Below are positions 22,609 to 34,606 of a stretch of 64,000 nucleotides of DNA, piece after piece. Origin of the DNA: Gonatopus flavifemur (taxonomy: Eukaryota; Arthropoda; Insecta; Hymenoptera; Dryinidae); the NCBI GenBank assembly GCA_018340375.1, contig JAFFJZ010000003.1:10602001-10666000 (forward strand). Reading direction: 5' to 3'. The translations under genes and the position numbers were made by a program. A model generated the notes under the pieces. It was not told where the DNA came from, did not search any database, and was given only the letters and a program-made list of their open reading frames with translations. Each line of letters starts with the position of its first letter. Position 1 is the first letter of the stretch.

Positions 22609-25499
22609 TCATTTGTAGTAATGGGAATAATGGTAGTTCATGGGTTCTCTACAGGTACGAGGAGGTGAATTTTCCTTTTTAGATTTATTGCGCAACTCTG
22701 AGGACGAATCAGATTGCGACTCGCGTCGGGAGAACGTTTCGTTCCTAGTGTCCTTTCCTATGCTCATTTCGTGTCTCTCAACAAGCTTCTGTAGATGTTC
22801 ACTCAAACATGCGAAGTCGGGCTTATTCTCTTCGTCTTTTCTTTCGGGTGAATTTGATTTTTCGTAAAATAAAATGTACGGAGTGTCGGGTGGCCTCAAG
22901 TTTTTCAAATCATCTAATTTGACAAAAGAAACATGATTGTCGTTGAATTTATACCAATTTTGTTTCTCGTCACGCGCATAAGTAAAATAATGACCGTAAT
23001 CCAAACTAGATCCGGAATGAATAACAGCAGCGTAAAGTTGGTAGCTTTCAAATCTATTGGACGTTGAATCGTGTACGGGCAATTGGATCGTTTCGTTGTA
23101 CACAACTTTATGTCTGAGCTTCGTTCTCAATCGACTCTCCGAATCGTAATAAAAATGTTTCAAAGTGAGAATCAAATGAGCCGGTGTTTGTAAAACTTTC
23201 ACGATTCTTGTTGCATCACATAATTGCTTACACGTATCGCAATCATACTGATTTTTTTCTGTCAATTGTTCTGGCTTGAGATAATATTCTATGAGATCCT
23301 GTACAGAGACTTCCGTATCGTGTTCTATCTCTTTCGGAAAACATAACTGCAAGTCTCGGAATTGGTCTTTGTTATGTGAAGTATTGTTGCATCGCGTGCA
23401 GTGGTATATGATCTCAGATTGTCCTCCAAACACTTTATGTACAAGGGACGTGTGGAAATTCGAATCTTCTCCTTCTACCGATTGTATCCCGCTATCAGTT
23501 GAGTCGGAATACGAATTGCTTAAATGTTGAGGCCTCATCAGATCATCATCACCTAGAATTAAAAAATGAACTTTAATATAAAAATCTTTCAACATTATAT
23601 GCGTGTTATGAATGTCCTGTATGAAATTATAAAAAAGCAAATAATTGACAGAATTCATTCCTTTGTGTGTATATATATATATATAGATACATTGCAATGT
23701 AATAAAATACCTTGAGTGAAATCAGACAAAGATCCTGTGTTTTTCTTTTGTTCTTGTAACACTGTGGTTTCAGTTAAGTTTTCTTGTGATGTCCAACAAA
23801 TGATACCACTATTAAGTTCTTCGCTTGCATTAGCAGACTTCTCTTGCTCGTGTAAAACATCCAGAAGATGGCTAATAAGTAATAATTCAAAATTAAGAAC
23901 GAGGTCAAAAATTAATTTCAAAGAAATAATACATTATAGAATGATAAATATTAACCATAAGAATTCAGAACTATCCTGTTGTTGACCGGGCAAAAAGTAA
24001 GAGGGTCGGGAAACAGTTAAAAACTCACTTGGAGATATAGCCATTCTTTTCTTTGTGTATAACAACAAAGCAAATAAATCTTGTAATCTTCTTAGAACAA
24101 TTTGATCATCATTCCCATTGAGAAATTCGTGAGTCAATACTCCTTGGCAAAAGCGTTTGGTCATCAATAAAGCTTGCAATACGCTGTTCATGTAACATGA
24201 ATTCCCAAGATTAAATAGTCCTATTTTTTTAGGTTTCGATAATGCTTCTGCACAAGCTTTCATTTGTTGAAAATCATGTTTTTTCGAATAACGTTCGTTA
24301 TAAGTTTTTTCTTTTTTGGTATTTTGAAAACCTCGATTCATGCTAGAATCAACAAAATTACTTGTCGTACAATTTGCCAGGTCAATCGTACGTTGAATAG
24401 GTTCCCAAGTTGACCAAAAACCAGAATCAGTTTCAAATTCTGTTGGAATGGCAGAGACTATAACATGTACAAATGATTCCCACGAGTCATTTTGAACATT
24501 TGAATGTAAAGCTATTTGTTTTGTAATTAGAACAAGGGGTTTTGAGTCAATTTCATAGTTTTGTAAAACACTTTTTTGCAATATATAAAAAAGAATCGCT
24601 TTAACCTTAGTACGTACAGCAGGTACCAACAATAGTCGTATTGAGGGATTGATTGAGTTTTGAACCAGCTTGACCAATACCAAAGACTTCCCTTGTTCCT
24701 GCAAACCGATCACAAATCTCAATATCCAAGTAGATATATGATTTTCTGTTGCATTTGGCATTTTTGCCCATAACAACCAATCCCACAGAATACCTAAGAC
24801 TTTAACCAATTTGTCATCAGATTGAGTTTGGGATATGATATATTCCACTGATTTTTCTATTTTTTGTCTTTTGGGTAGCTTCAGTACCTCAGCCAACACA
24901 AATCCACAGGGTAATTCATTTTCACTAGATATCGTTTCGTATAAATGAATCAACCAACGATCTTTTGTTGGATCAGGAGGGGACAGTGAAGTTAATTTCT
25001 TAAAAAACTTTTCAACCTTTTCACAGCAGTCGTAATATGCATTGAGTGTGGAGGGTTGACTTTTTTCAATAGACGCTAGAATACTGATCACAACTTCGCC
25101 AAGTTTCAAATGATCCACAAAAGCATGTATATATACTTCACTATCCGTTAAAACTTCAAGAATATTCGTTATTTGATCAATGGTTTCAAATTTTGTATTT
25201 TGTAGAAAAACCGCGATAGCATCCGAAAATTGGAGGGTATAATTAGAACTGTTCTCCTTCAAGTGTTTTGAAAACCAATTCAAAAGTTCGGGTATTTCAT
25301 TCACATTCTTTTGCTTCAAATCAATTTTGAAAGTACTCTGAAAGACACCATGGGGATCTCGTAGTATATCCTTGATATCGCGGCAATTTATTTGTTCATC
25401 AAGATTTTTCAATTTGGTCCATCCTTCTATGATTTCTTGTTCGGATCCTGTTAACACCATCATGAGGTGTTGTTCGATGGAAGCCCTCATAATTGACAT
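22609..25499 (-). CDS. Ubiquitin carboxyl-terminal hydrolase, USP35/USP38 type
   Basis: Three exons on the minus strand: 25499-23956, 23871-23711 and 23552-22609, giving 882 aa. The first 420 or so residues are helical with no catalytic motif, as in USP35/USP38. The peptidase C19 domain starts at about 428 with the Cys box GLFNLGNSCYMNSVLQ (C435). A QQQDSSEFL motif follows, with exons joining as ...EFLC-HLLDVLHEQEK. The zinc site is two CxxC pairs (C620/C623, C673/C676). The His box is DYGHYFTYARD (H756), with the third catalytic residue in YKFNDNHVSF (D773). The acidic insert between the Cys box half and the zinc site is Ser/Asp-rich. After about 795 the tail is charged and disordered. Inferred role: ubiquitin removal from substrates; which ones is not visible. 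Human relatives are somewhat longer (about 1,000 aa). Confidence 0.92.
23667..23686. repeat. (TA)n run in USP intron 2
   Basis: tgtgtatatatatatatata just inside the intron between the second and third USP exons. Confidence 0.7.
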
Positions 25500-25715
25500 T
25501 TCAAATTCTTCATCCGTTCAAATTAATTGAATTTTTATAAGATGTCATTCGATTCCTTATTTCAGTCTCATTTATTATCACTGGTGATTAGAAATATTGA
25601 AAATAATTTTATTTACGATGATTCACAGTCGTTCACTTGTTAAATCACGATCACGATGGTTGTCAACTACAGGGTGTTTTCGATAACAACTATTCCAAAC
25701 GGTAGAGCCGCAATA

Positions 25716-25859
25716 TCCCGAGCAGGGTTGTCAACTAAATTATCGTACACTGCGTTCATTAGGCAATTCTCATACAACTAGGGATATGATTGGTTGATCT
25801 AAAAGAATTGACCAATCAACGTCGTGTACGATAGTTTTGTTGACAAACCTGATCCCGAG
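25716..25859. repeat. Inverted-repeat element
   Basis: The left arm 25716-25770 (gttgtcaactaaattatcgt) is the reverse complement, with mismatches, of 25804-25859 (acgatagttttgttgacaaa). The arms are about 55 bp with a 33-bp loop. Confidence 0.65.
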
Positions 25860-25870
25860 ACTGCGCAAAG

Positions 25871-25950
25871 TCCCGAATTTCGCTGATTAGTCAGTCCCCA
25901 GTAACTTACTAGAGATCCCCTAAGAATTGACCGATTAGCGAATTTCGGGA
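25871..25950. repeat. Short hairpin repeat
   Basis: tcccgaatttcgctgattag (25871) pairs with gattagcgaatttcggga (to 25950), with a few mismatches over 23 bp and a 34-base loop. Confidence 0.55.
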
Positions 25951-26666
25951 TATTGTCGTATTGGTGAGGTGGAAAGTGCCCGAATGGCCATTTACCCAAA
26001 GGCGGTCAAGTCTGTGACTATTTAAGAAGGGTCCCAGCAGGCCCCTCCGACTGTCTAGAACTTTTGTTCATATACTGATCAGGAAGTTGCAGAGGGCTTC
26101 GCGTGACAGTGGGGCGATCGAAAATGAATCATTTATCGCGAAAATTTGAGATGAATAGTGAGAAAATGACCAATACTGACAGATATGAACTATTATGAAC
26201 TTTCAACCCACAAGGAACCAAACTTCGCAACGTTGATATTTTGAGGTTATGATTCAGCTTACTATATGAAACCGCCATCTTGATTTTTTGGGGATTTCTT
26301 GGTCAATACGTGAACCGTATTTCTAGGGAAAAATGCATGAGGTTTCTCTCCCATGGGCCGGCATTTCTAGGGAACGGAACGAAATCCGAAGACCCAGTTC
26401 GTAGATAGTAACTTACTAGAATTCCCTGAAAATCCCCCAAAAATTCTGATTGTAACCATAATATTTGATTTGGAAACTTTCAAAAGGTCTCATCGATCAG
26501 CATGAATCATTCCTCAAGTGTTCAGGTATTTGGAATTTAATTTTTATCAATAATTTTTGAATTGTGACATAGTTTTCCACAACTCATCAAAAGCAGCAGG
26601 GAACGGATTAAATCCCCCCACTGTACTCTGGATAGTGCATAGCTCGCCGAACGTGTTACACTTGAG

Positions 26667-26784
26667 GTGTAATTTCATACGAGCGATGAGCGACGAGTAC
26701 ATTAGCTAAGAAGAGAGGTAATGTAGGACCTCTCCTTTTATCCAAGGTATCGCTCGTCGCTAATCGCTCGTATGAAATCACAAC
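26667..26784. repeat. Hairpin element
   Basis: tttcatacgagcgatgagcg (within 26667-26700) pairs with cgctaatcgctcgtatgaaa (within 26748-26784). An inner gagaggt...acctctcc pair extends the stem. Confidence 0.65.
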
Positions 26785-26810
26785 TTTAGAAAGCTATATA
26801 TATCGGTGGA

Positions 26811-27166
26811 ATGGTAGTATGCGAGAAGCCCGACTGGTAATAAGCCCGAATGGCACTTAAGCTCGACTGGCGTTAGCCCGATCGGATTATAACCCTAACG
26901 ACTTTAAATCCGAATGACAGTTGACCCGACTAGTTATCAAAATATAATCAAATAAAATGGAAAAACTAATCGAAATCGAAGCTTATTCAACCTTTTATTG
27001 TAAAGATGTATAGATTAAAGGTTAATTACGCTTTTATTTCGATCAATTTTCCATTTTATTTGATTATATTCTTATAATTAGTCGGGTCAACTGTCATTTG
27101 GGTTAAATGCAGTCGGGCTTAAATGCCATTAGGGCTTATTACCAGTCGGGCTTCTCGCATACTACC
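26811..27166. repeat. Long foldback element with internal short tandem units
   Basis: Outer arms ggtagtatgcgagaagcccg (from 26813) and its complement ending at 27166 match. Inner arms 26909-26994 and 27019-27102 also match, for example cagttgacccgacta and aatataatcaaataaaatgg against their complements, around a 24-base loop. The left arm between these holds about seven degenerate 15-17 bp units built on AGCCCGACTGG; the right arm has fewer, so the arms differ in length by about 40 bp. Confidence 0.75.
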
Positions 27167-27294
27167 GGTATGTTGTATCCATTTTATATATATATCAGTG
27201 CCTGGGCCTGCCTGGGCCCCAGTGATGATTCTCAGATCCACAAATGATTGGCTTTCGGGTAAATCCAACTTCAGGCACTTGCTACCTTAAAGGT

Positions 27295-27517
27295 GCTTCG
27301 ACGCAACGTGCGTTTGCGGCAGCGGTACTTCGATGCGCGCCGCAGAATACCATTGCGCATACCTTTACGATGGATAGTAATAAATCGAAATAAATCCTTG
27401 GAAGTGTTCGACGCCATTCCACACCTTTTCATTTCGCCTTGTTTAGCGTGGTTTAGCGTCGATACAGTTTGGTCCTCCACGTTCTCATTAAAAAGCTTCA
27501 AAACGTCGTACACAAAC
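27295..27517 (+). promoter_or_regulatory. Probable promoter and 5' non-coding exon of the RRM gene
   Basis: This stretch is rich in CpG (gtgcttcgacgcaacgtgcg, cgatgcgcgccgcag) compared with its surroundings. It ends at a strong donor, cacaaac|gtaagt, with the intron starting at 27518. The next good acceptor is ttgttacag at 28744, four bases before the RRM gene's start codon. The transcription start cannot be placed exactly. Confidence 0.45.
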
Positions 27518-28747
27518 GTAAGTCATGTTCAATTTTCTATTCATTTAATAATTTTGTATTAATTTCCCAATATTTATGTATTGATTATTGGCTTTTTCTT
27601 GTTGGTATCTAACCACGTCGCTAACCGGCTGTTCGATCTCGTGTTACGAGTCTATGAACTGCTTTATGAAATTTTTTTGAGTATAAAATTTGTATTATTT
27701 CAAATCAAACCATATTCACATACACTCTTTCACAAGTAGAAAACTAATGTTGTTCTCTTGTTCTTCTCTTGTTTATATTATACCACAAGTATTTGATTTG
27801 AGTGGTTTCATGGCCTTGACAAAATGTAGCGTCGTCTTGGCCATAGCTTATATAGGTCAGAAGTCAATGCTTTGAAATCATTCGTGATCATAAATTTAGA
27901 AAACACCTGGTACTATGTCATGAAACAGTTATCAATTTATATATAGTATTAATTTCTTCATCCATCTATTTCCAAGTGCATTAATACAATTTATATATCC
28001 TTCACTCCTGTAACAAAGCTGATTAAGTGAAAATTGCACAAGTATCGTGAATATTCTACATTTTTTTCGTATCACTAGATGAAAATATCTGAATTGAGAT
28101 ACAATGATCCAACGTTTAATGAGTTACGTTTTCTCACAAAACTAAAATGGAAGCATGAAATTTTTCAATCAAAATGGATATTATGATATTTCCGTATTAT
28201 TATGAAACCTGCAAAACGAAATTTGGATTTCAAGATTATGATTTTCATTTGCATTCATAATCAAACTGTGCCCACTATGTATTATTGCTACATTCTGTGA
28301 AGTTACCAGAATGTGTATTAGATATTTTGTGCCATATAGGATTTTTAAATTACATCTATACAGAATTCAGATTTACTTCGAGTGTCCTAAGACAAAGCCA
28401 ATCTTTGGAATACACTTGGCAAAATATATATATATATACTCTAATTTCTCTTGGTGTAATGATTTATCACACAAGAATAAAACTTTTTAATTAAAAATTC
28501 ATTATTTATAAAATTATTATGGAGCTCACTCAACATCATATAAATCTTTTTATAATTTATATGATGGTTTTTTGAATTTGATTTTGAGCAAGAGTAAATT
28601 CTCGAACAGACACCATGTTATGATCATTTACAGTAATATGGTCGATTTCAGAGATACAGAATTTCATTCCTATGGAGATGAAGTATCATAGATTCATTTG
28701 ATCAACTTCCTGAAAATTCAAATATTTTCTTTCATTTGTTACAGAAA

Positions 28748-31700
28748 ATGGTGTCTTCTAATCCACCGGTGAGGATCCAAATGATTTTTTTTTTTTTTAC
28801 CAAATAAGTATGAATGTACTTGAATGTCAAAAAGACCTGTGAGAATTTACTTTGACGAGCTGAGGAAACTTGTGAAAAACTGGATAATTATCTTATGAGA
28901 ATGAAGCTTTTGCTATAAAAATACATTAGAAACGCCATGTGTTGATCAACCGAAGGGTTTGAACTTTCCAAAGTTCAAAATTGAATACAAAATTTTCAAG
29001 TTTTTGCAAGGGTTCTTCAGCTAATTAGACCAATCCTCCAAAGACTGTTTTGATTCACTTTCCAGTGGATAAGATTAAGAGATTTGATTTATTCCGATGC
29101 ATATAAAATTTTTGCAGCATAATTTTTCAGTATCTTTCCGTAATGAAATAATAATTTGGAATTTTCCGGTTTCAAGTACATTGAAACTTACGGTGTTTTT
29201 ATATTAGACTGCGTTAGTTCCACTCAGTGCGCACTGAAATATTTATATTCTTTATTTTATTGAAAAGTTTGGGAAGAATGAGAATACTCCAATGCACTCT
29301 CAATGCGACAAATGCAATATGCTATTATTTTGGAGATTCAATATAACCTAAATCTATTTCCAGAGAAAAACGAAAATATTTGTGGGTCGATTACCGGAAA
29401 ATTGTCGCAATGATGAATTACGTCAACTATTCTTGCGATTCGGCGAAGTGACGGAATGTGATGTAAAGAACCGGTATGGTTTTGTTCACATGGCCCGCGA
29501 AGAAGACGCGGCAGCGGCTATCAAAGCGCTACACAATTCTAATTTTAAAGGAGCAACGATCAACGTAGAACAATCTACTGGAAAATCACGAGGTATAGGT
29601 GGAGGAGGTCGTAGAGACGATCGCCGTGGCGGTCCAATGAGAGGTGGCAGAGGGGGTAGAGACGGTGGCAGAGATTCTCGTCCGGGCCCATATAACGACA
29701 GGAGAGGTAGGTATTTAGGTAAATTCAACATCTTTTTTTATTTATCTTCTTTTAATCTATGTGTCATTGAAAATTTTTCGAATTTAAAGAATTTCCATGC
29801 GTTTTTTGGTGGAAAGTTTTTACATTTTCTGATGATTTTTCATCATCTTTCAATAAATTTGAATAAGATGAAAAATTATTACTAAATATGAAAATTTTTT
29901 CGCCTGAGTGAGCATTCAATTTGAGAAATATTTAACGATACACGTCATCGTCTATCACAGAAAACGCAATTCCAAATGAATTTTGTGTTTGCTTTTACTT
30001 CACATGAAATACAGTTATGCCTGTTCAAATGTCTGGAGGATACGATGGATCCACAGGAGGTGGAGCTTCTACCGGTTACACCGATTACAACAGAGGGGGA
30101 GGAGATTACAGTGGAAGAGGAGCTGATTATGGCGGTGGGTACGGTGATCGTGGAGGCTATGGACAGCAAAATATGGGTGGAGCGTCCATGGGGTATAGCT
30201 CCAGTGCTCCTATGGGAGGTGGTTACGGACCCTCCTCGGGTTCGGTCGGTGGATACGGGCCAACTGGAACTTCTGATTATGGACGTCCAGTTGATTATGG
30301 CCGTAGCGCGGATTTTGGAGCCAGAGCGGATTATGGAAATCGAGGAAGTAAGTTCAGGGTATAATAATACGCATGATTATAAATTATTCTCAACGTGTTA
30401 TTTTCACATTTACAGTGGTTGGAGGAAATATGGGGGGTGATTTTAGCCGTGGAGCTCCAGGACCTGTAGATTATGGACGTACAGATAATTTTGGGGCTAG
30501 CAGAGCGATGGATTATGCTCCTAGAAACGATTACGATCGTGGGGTGGCTGGACCGATGCGAAATGGAGGGGGCGCTGTGGCTAGTAGTGGATACGGAACT
30601 GGATATTCCGATGTTCCGTACGAAGAAAGTCATTGGTAAATACATATTGTAATTTATCAGTCATCTCACAAAAATAATATTTCACAATTTTCATTTTGGC
30701 TTTCAAAGGGGAATGAACAGTGGACCCAGTTACAGTACGGGTGTACCAAGTTATAATACAGGACCAGGGCCGCAAGCTGATATGTTTAGTCGAAGACCTG
30801 GTAATACAGTTCCCAGCAGTGGTTATGCTCCAGTTGGCGGAGGGTGAGTTCACATTCAACTATTCTTCACAGTACACAAGTTGCGATATATTCATAAAAA
30901 ATTCTTGATCCTTTCATTCTGAAATTCTTAGAAAGAGTTTCTCGTTTTAATTCAGAATAAATTCATTATGAATTTATATTTATTGTTTACATAGTAAACG
31001 AGTTCTTTTTTTTTGTTATCATATTATACTCTTACATTATTGAGCTGAAGTCAACACAACAGAAATTTGGATTCCTTTAAAATATTTCATTTGACATAGA
31101 ACTTATAAATTGAGATTAAAAGCTGCTATGAGATATTACAATTCATTGCACAAAACTGAAAATGAATATAGTATGTTGAATTGAAATGAGATTTCTTGCT
31201 ATTTTGCTATGGCGTTGAAAAAAAGAGTATGCGTCAATAGAAAATCATTGATTTAATTCTGATTATCACAGATACGGTGACGCATACGATAGACCAGACC
31301 CATATGGCCCTCCGCGTGGTGGACGGTAAGTGACACACTTTTGTTCCTCTTCATTCCAATGTTTTATTGTTTTCTTCAAAATACTGCGCTATTTCAAAAT
31401 ATAACGTTATCGCAATGACGACGTTGAACAAACTGAAGGAACATAATTGCGAATGATAACCTAAAATTAGTAACTCTCTGCTACGTTTTGCGCTACTCGA
31501 CATTAAACGATAAGTTTTCAACGGAGTGCGGACTATTTACCAAAGTATAGGATGTAATACTTGGTGTTGAAATGATGAATCCAGTGGTTGTTGCGTAAAA
31601 ATATTATCACTGAAAAGAAAACCAAATATTCAACGATCTCATATCTCTCGGTATTTAAAGAAAAAAGAATATATAATATTGCGGAATTGAAAAATCTGAG

Positions 31701-33105
31701 TGTAAAAGAGAAGAGAGGTAGTGGCAATATAAAGGGTATTATTGATATGTTTATTTGATCAAGGATATAAAAGAGTAATCAATAAGTCTTCTTCTTTTCT
31801 TCATCATCACATTATTATCTCTCTTCTTTTCCGTACTCTGCGGTCAAGTTTTAGGATCGAATGATGATACGCTTGCGCTTCGATGCAATGTTCATATTTT
31901 TAAATCACGACAAGGCGTTAAAACTATCCGTGATTTTATAAACTTACTGTTAGAACCGAGAGAAATTCTTTCAGCGATGAAACAAAAGCATGATTGTGCG
32001 TCGAAAGAATTATTTTTCAGCTATCCAGTGAAAATATATTTTCGAGTATTTTCCTCGAATAGCTAATAAGGATGAAATATGAAGAAGATGATATGACCTA
32101 AGTCGCGCTTGCTGCAAACTGGAAATTACACAATTGCGACGCACGAAGAGATCATTCTTTTTTCCAATTGCACGATACTCCCAGCTTATCGAATTTGGGT
32201 GTGAATGTGAATGTTAAAGTTCATCACTTCAATTGATACAAAATACAAATATATCCTTAGTATTTTGAATTTATATATTGTTTTTAACTTTCAGTTGTTT
32301 AGTTTTGATGAGGAGTTCCAATGAAGGTGTGAACGAATGAATACATTATCATTATTTTATATAGCTACACGTTGAAGTGTCCCGAAGTATTCTTGAAATA
32401 ACTTCAAGCGAAGGGATAAATCATTATCCAAAAAGAATTTCCAAATTTTGATTGAGCGATCATCAAATTTAATTAAATTCAACGAGTCAAGGAATTTTAT
32501 TGTTTATAGCGAGATGAATCTACAAAAGTTGTAACTTTGAAAATTTTATAAATCGTTTCATCAATTATTATCCAATTTGAGTTTCAAATTAAATCACATT
32601 TAATCGTTCATTTTTCAAGATATCTGAAGGTAGATTTGAAATATACTTGAACTTCAAATTGAAAATATTAGATGGAAGAATTGTTAAAATTTTGAATGTG
32701 TTCTGTATAATTTTTCATTTTGTGAAACAAGTGAAACACATTAATGAGAGCATTAATGCTAAGGATATATGTGCGTACATGGTACGGATAACAAATGAAA
32801 TTGAAAACAAATGTCATCATACAACTATACCGAAAACTGAAATTTGCGTGATCCGAAGATAATATGCGTTACAAATCACATGCGTTGCGATATACGATAT
32901 AGTAACTCGAAAGCGAGAAAGTTTCATTCACCGTACATCAGTCTTGCATCTTATACTTTGCACTACCGAAGCGTATGTGGCGCAAAATAGAGTTCAACAG
33001 AGAGACAGGAGAGAATGAAAGACGATTATTTTTCGCGATGTTTTTCATGTTTTCTGACCTTTTAGCTTCCCAGGTCCGGCAGACGCGATGCCACCGAGGT
33101 ACTAA
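28748..33105 (+). CDS. RNA-binding protein: one RRM plus Gly/Tyr-rich tail (RBM4/lark/RBM14-like)
   Basis: Seven coding exons: 28748-28768, 29364-29706, 30015-30347, 30416-30635, 30709-30843, 31272-31325 and 33066-33105, giving 381 aa with all phases matching. The RRM spans about residues 9-82, with RNP2 KIFVGRLP (from 11) and RNP1 NRYGFVHM (from 43). Its FGEVTECDVKNRYGFVHM run is close to the RRMs of RBM4 and lark. An RGG-rich block follows (RGGPMRGGRGGRDGGRDSR). After that comes a long low-complexity tail with repeated DYGR, GGYG and YGPT motifs, ending FPGPADAMPPRY. Proteins of this build bind RNA and act in splicing or mRNP granules; the specific orthologue is not certain. The first exon encodes only seven residues (MVSSNPP). 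There is no second RRM or CCHC zinc knuckle, unlike classical lark. Confidence 0.85.
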
Positions 33106-34581
33106 AAAAACGTACTATTGCGGGCATTATACCTAAGCGAGCGAGCGCGCGCGCTTAAAGGCAGCCTATAAAAATATGCCTTCCTTCCTCTAATGCTGTG
33201 GACTCACAAATACCAATAGGAAACGCTATCCTACGCCGCGACCGACTTAGAGTCCACATATACGAAATCAACTATTTGTAATTGATATTGATAATTTCAT
33301 TAATTATGTATGCATACATATATACATATACACATGTATCAGTGTTCCCATACTGAGATGAAATGGCGAAGAGATTTATGTACAGTACAACAAATTAGTT
33401 ATTTCTTACAATTTTTCGAACAAAGTTTGAAGTTTCTTTTTATAAGTAAAATAGATTAGTAACTACCACAATGTAGGATAGTGAAGATGAATATATATAA
33501 TTATCTTCAGAGAAATATACATTGAATTCGGAATTTATACATGGTGTGGATAATTAAGTCATATAAGTATGTATATGTGTACATATATGTACGATAATCA
33601 CAATTTAAGATGGGTAAATTTGTCCTACTTTACAAACATAGTTCTCTGAATAAGTTATAAATATGAAATAATTGATGTACAACCTTTTCTTTTCTAGTTG
33701 AAAAAACAACCAGAATATAATTTTTTTTGTTATAAAAGAAAAATATGCTAATAAAATCATGAAATGTGTTTGGAAGCGGTTATCAATGTACCTACACAGA
33801 ATAAATCAAAAAAAGAACACTGATTATACTGAAACATATAATACTACATACTATAACAGCAAAGTTTGAGAACACAAAGCACAAATGCCAAGTCACATAA
33901 CTATCTTCTATTCATTTTCATTCTCCCTTCAAATGATAATAAATTTTCTTTTTGAAATTTATTGCATCGAGAATAAATAATACATAAATATAAATAAGAG
34001 AACGTTCAAGATACATCATCGTTGCCGAAGCAATTACAAGTCACCGATTGAAAAAGACAAAATTCTGACTCACATGAATCCAAGGATTGATTAACAGTAT
34101 GAATGACGTTCCTAGAGGCTGTTAACGAATATGTGTTTGTAACCGATTTCTTCAATCTTACATCGATCGAAATAGTTGAGCATCAACTTCAAAGCATCGA
34201 AGAAATGAACAACTCTGATTCTTTTAAACATAATCTATTAATACGAATGAATCTTTGTTCCAGTGTAAATTTGTTGTACTTGATTCGAAGATAAATATTC
34301 AAAATCAAATAGAAAATTCTTAAAACACTTGCTCCTCTCGTTTTCGCCAAAACTGGCACGAGAAGGAATTGAAATTGAGAAACAGTAAAACGTCATTCAG
34401 CTTTTTAACTTGACTGAAATTCATCGTTCGTAAACGTAATACCTGGACATCGAGCGATCAACAGCACCCTACTACGACAACTTCTTTCGAAGAAATTGTT
34501 TTCTTCAACTTGGAATGAATCGTAACAACCGTAAAGATGGAAAATAATGAAACTTAGCGAAATTGCGAGCGTTCGATAAAT

Positions 34582-34606
34582 TCGTCGTCGTCGTCGTCGT
34601 CGTCGT
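34582..34606. repeat. (TCG)n microsatellite
   Basis: About eight TCG units followed by a T run. Confidence 0.85.

Larger units (their letters stand above)
25500..28747. other. Divergent intergenic region rich in inverted repeats, and 5' leader of the RRM gene
   Basis: Lies between the start of the USP gene (-) and the first coding exon of the RRM gene (+). It contains four hairpin elements in a row between 25716 and 27166, then a GC-richer stretch (27290-27517) that looks like the promoter and 5' non-coding exon of the RRM gene. Confidence 0.5.
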
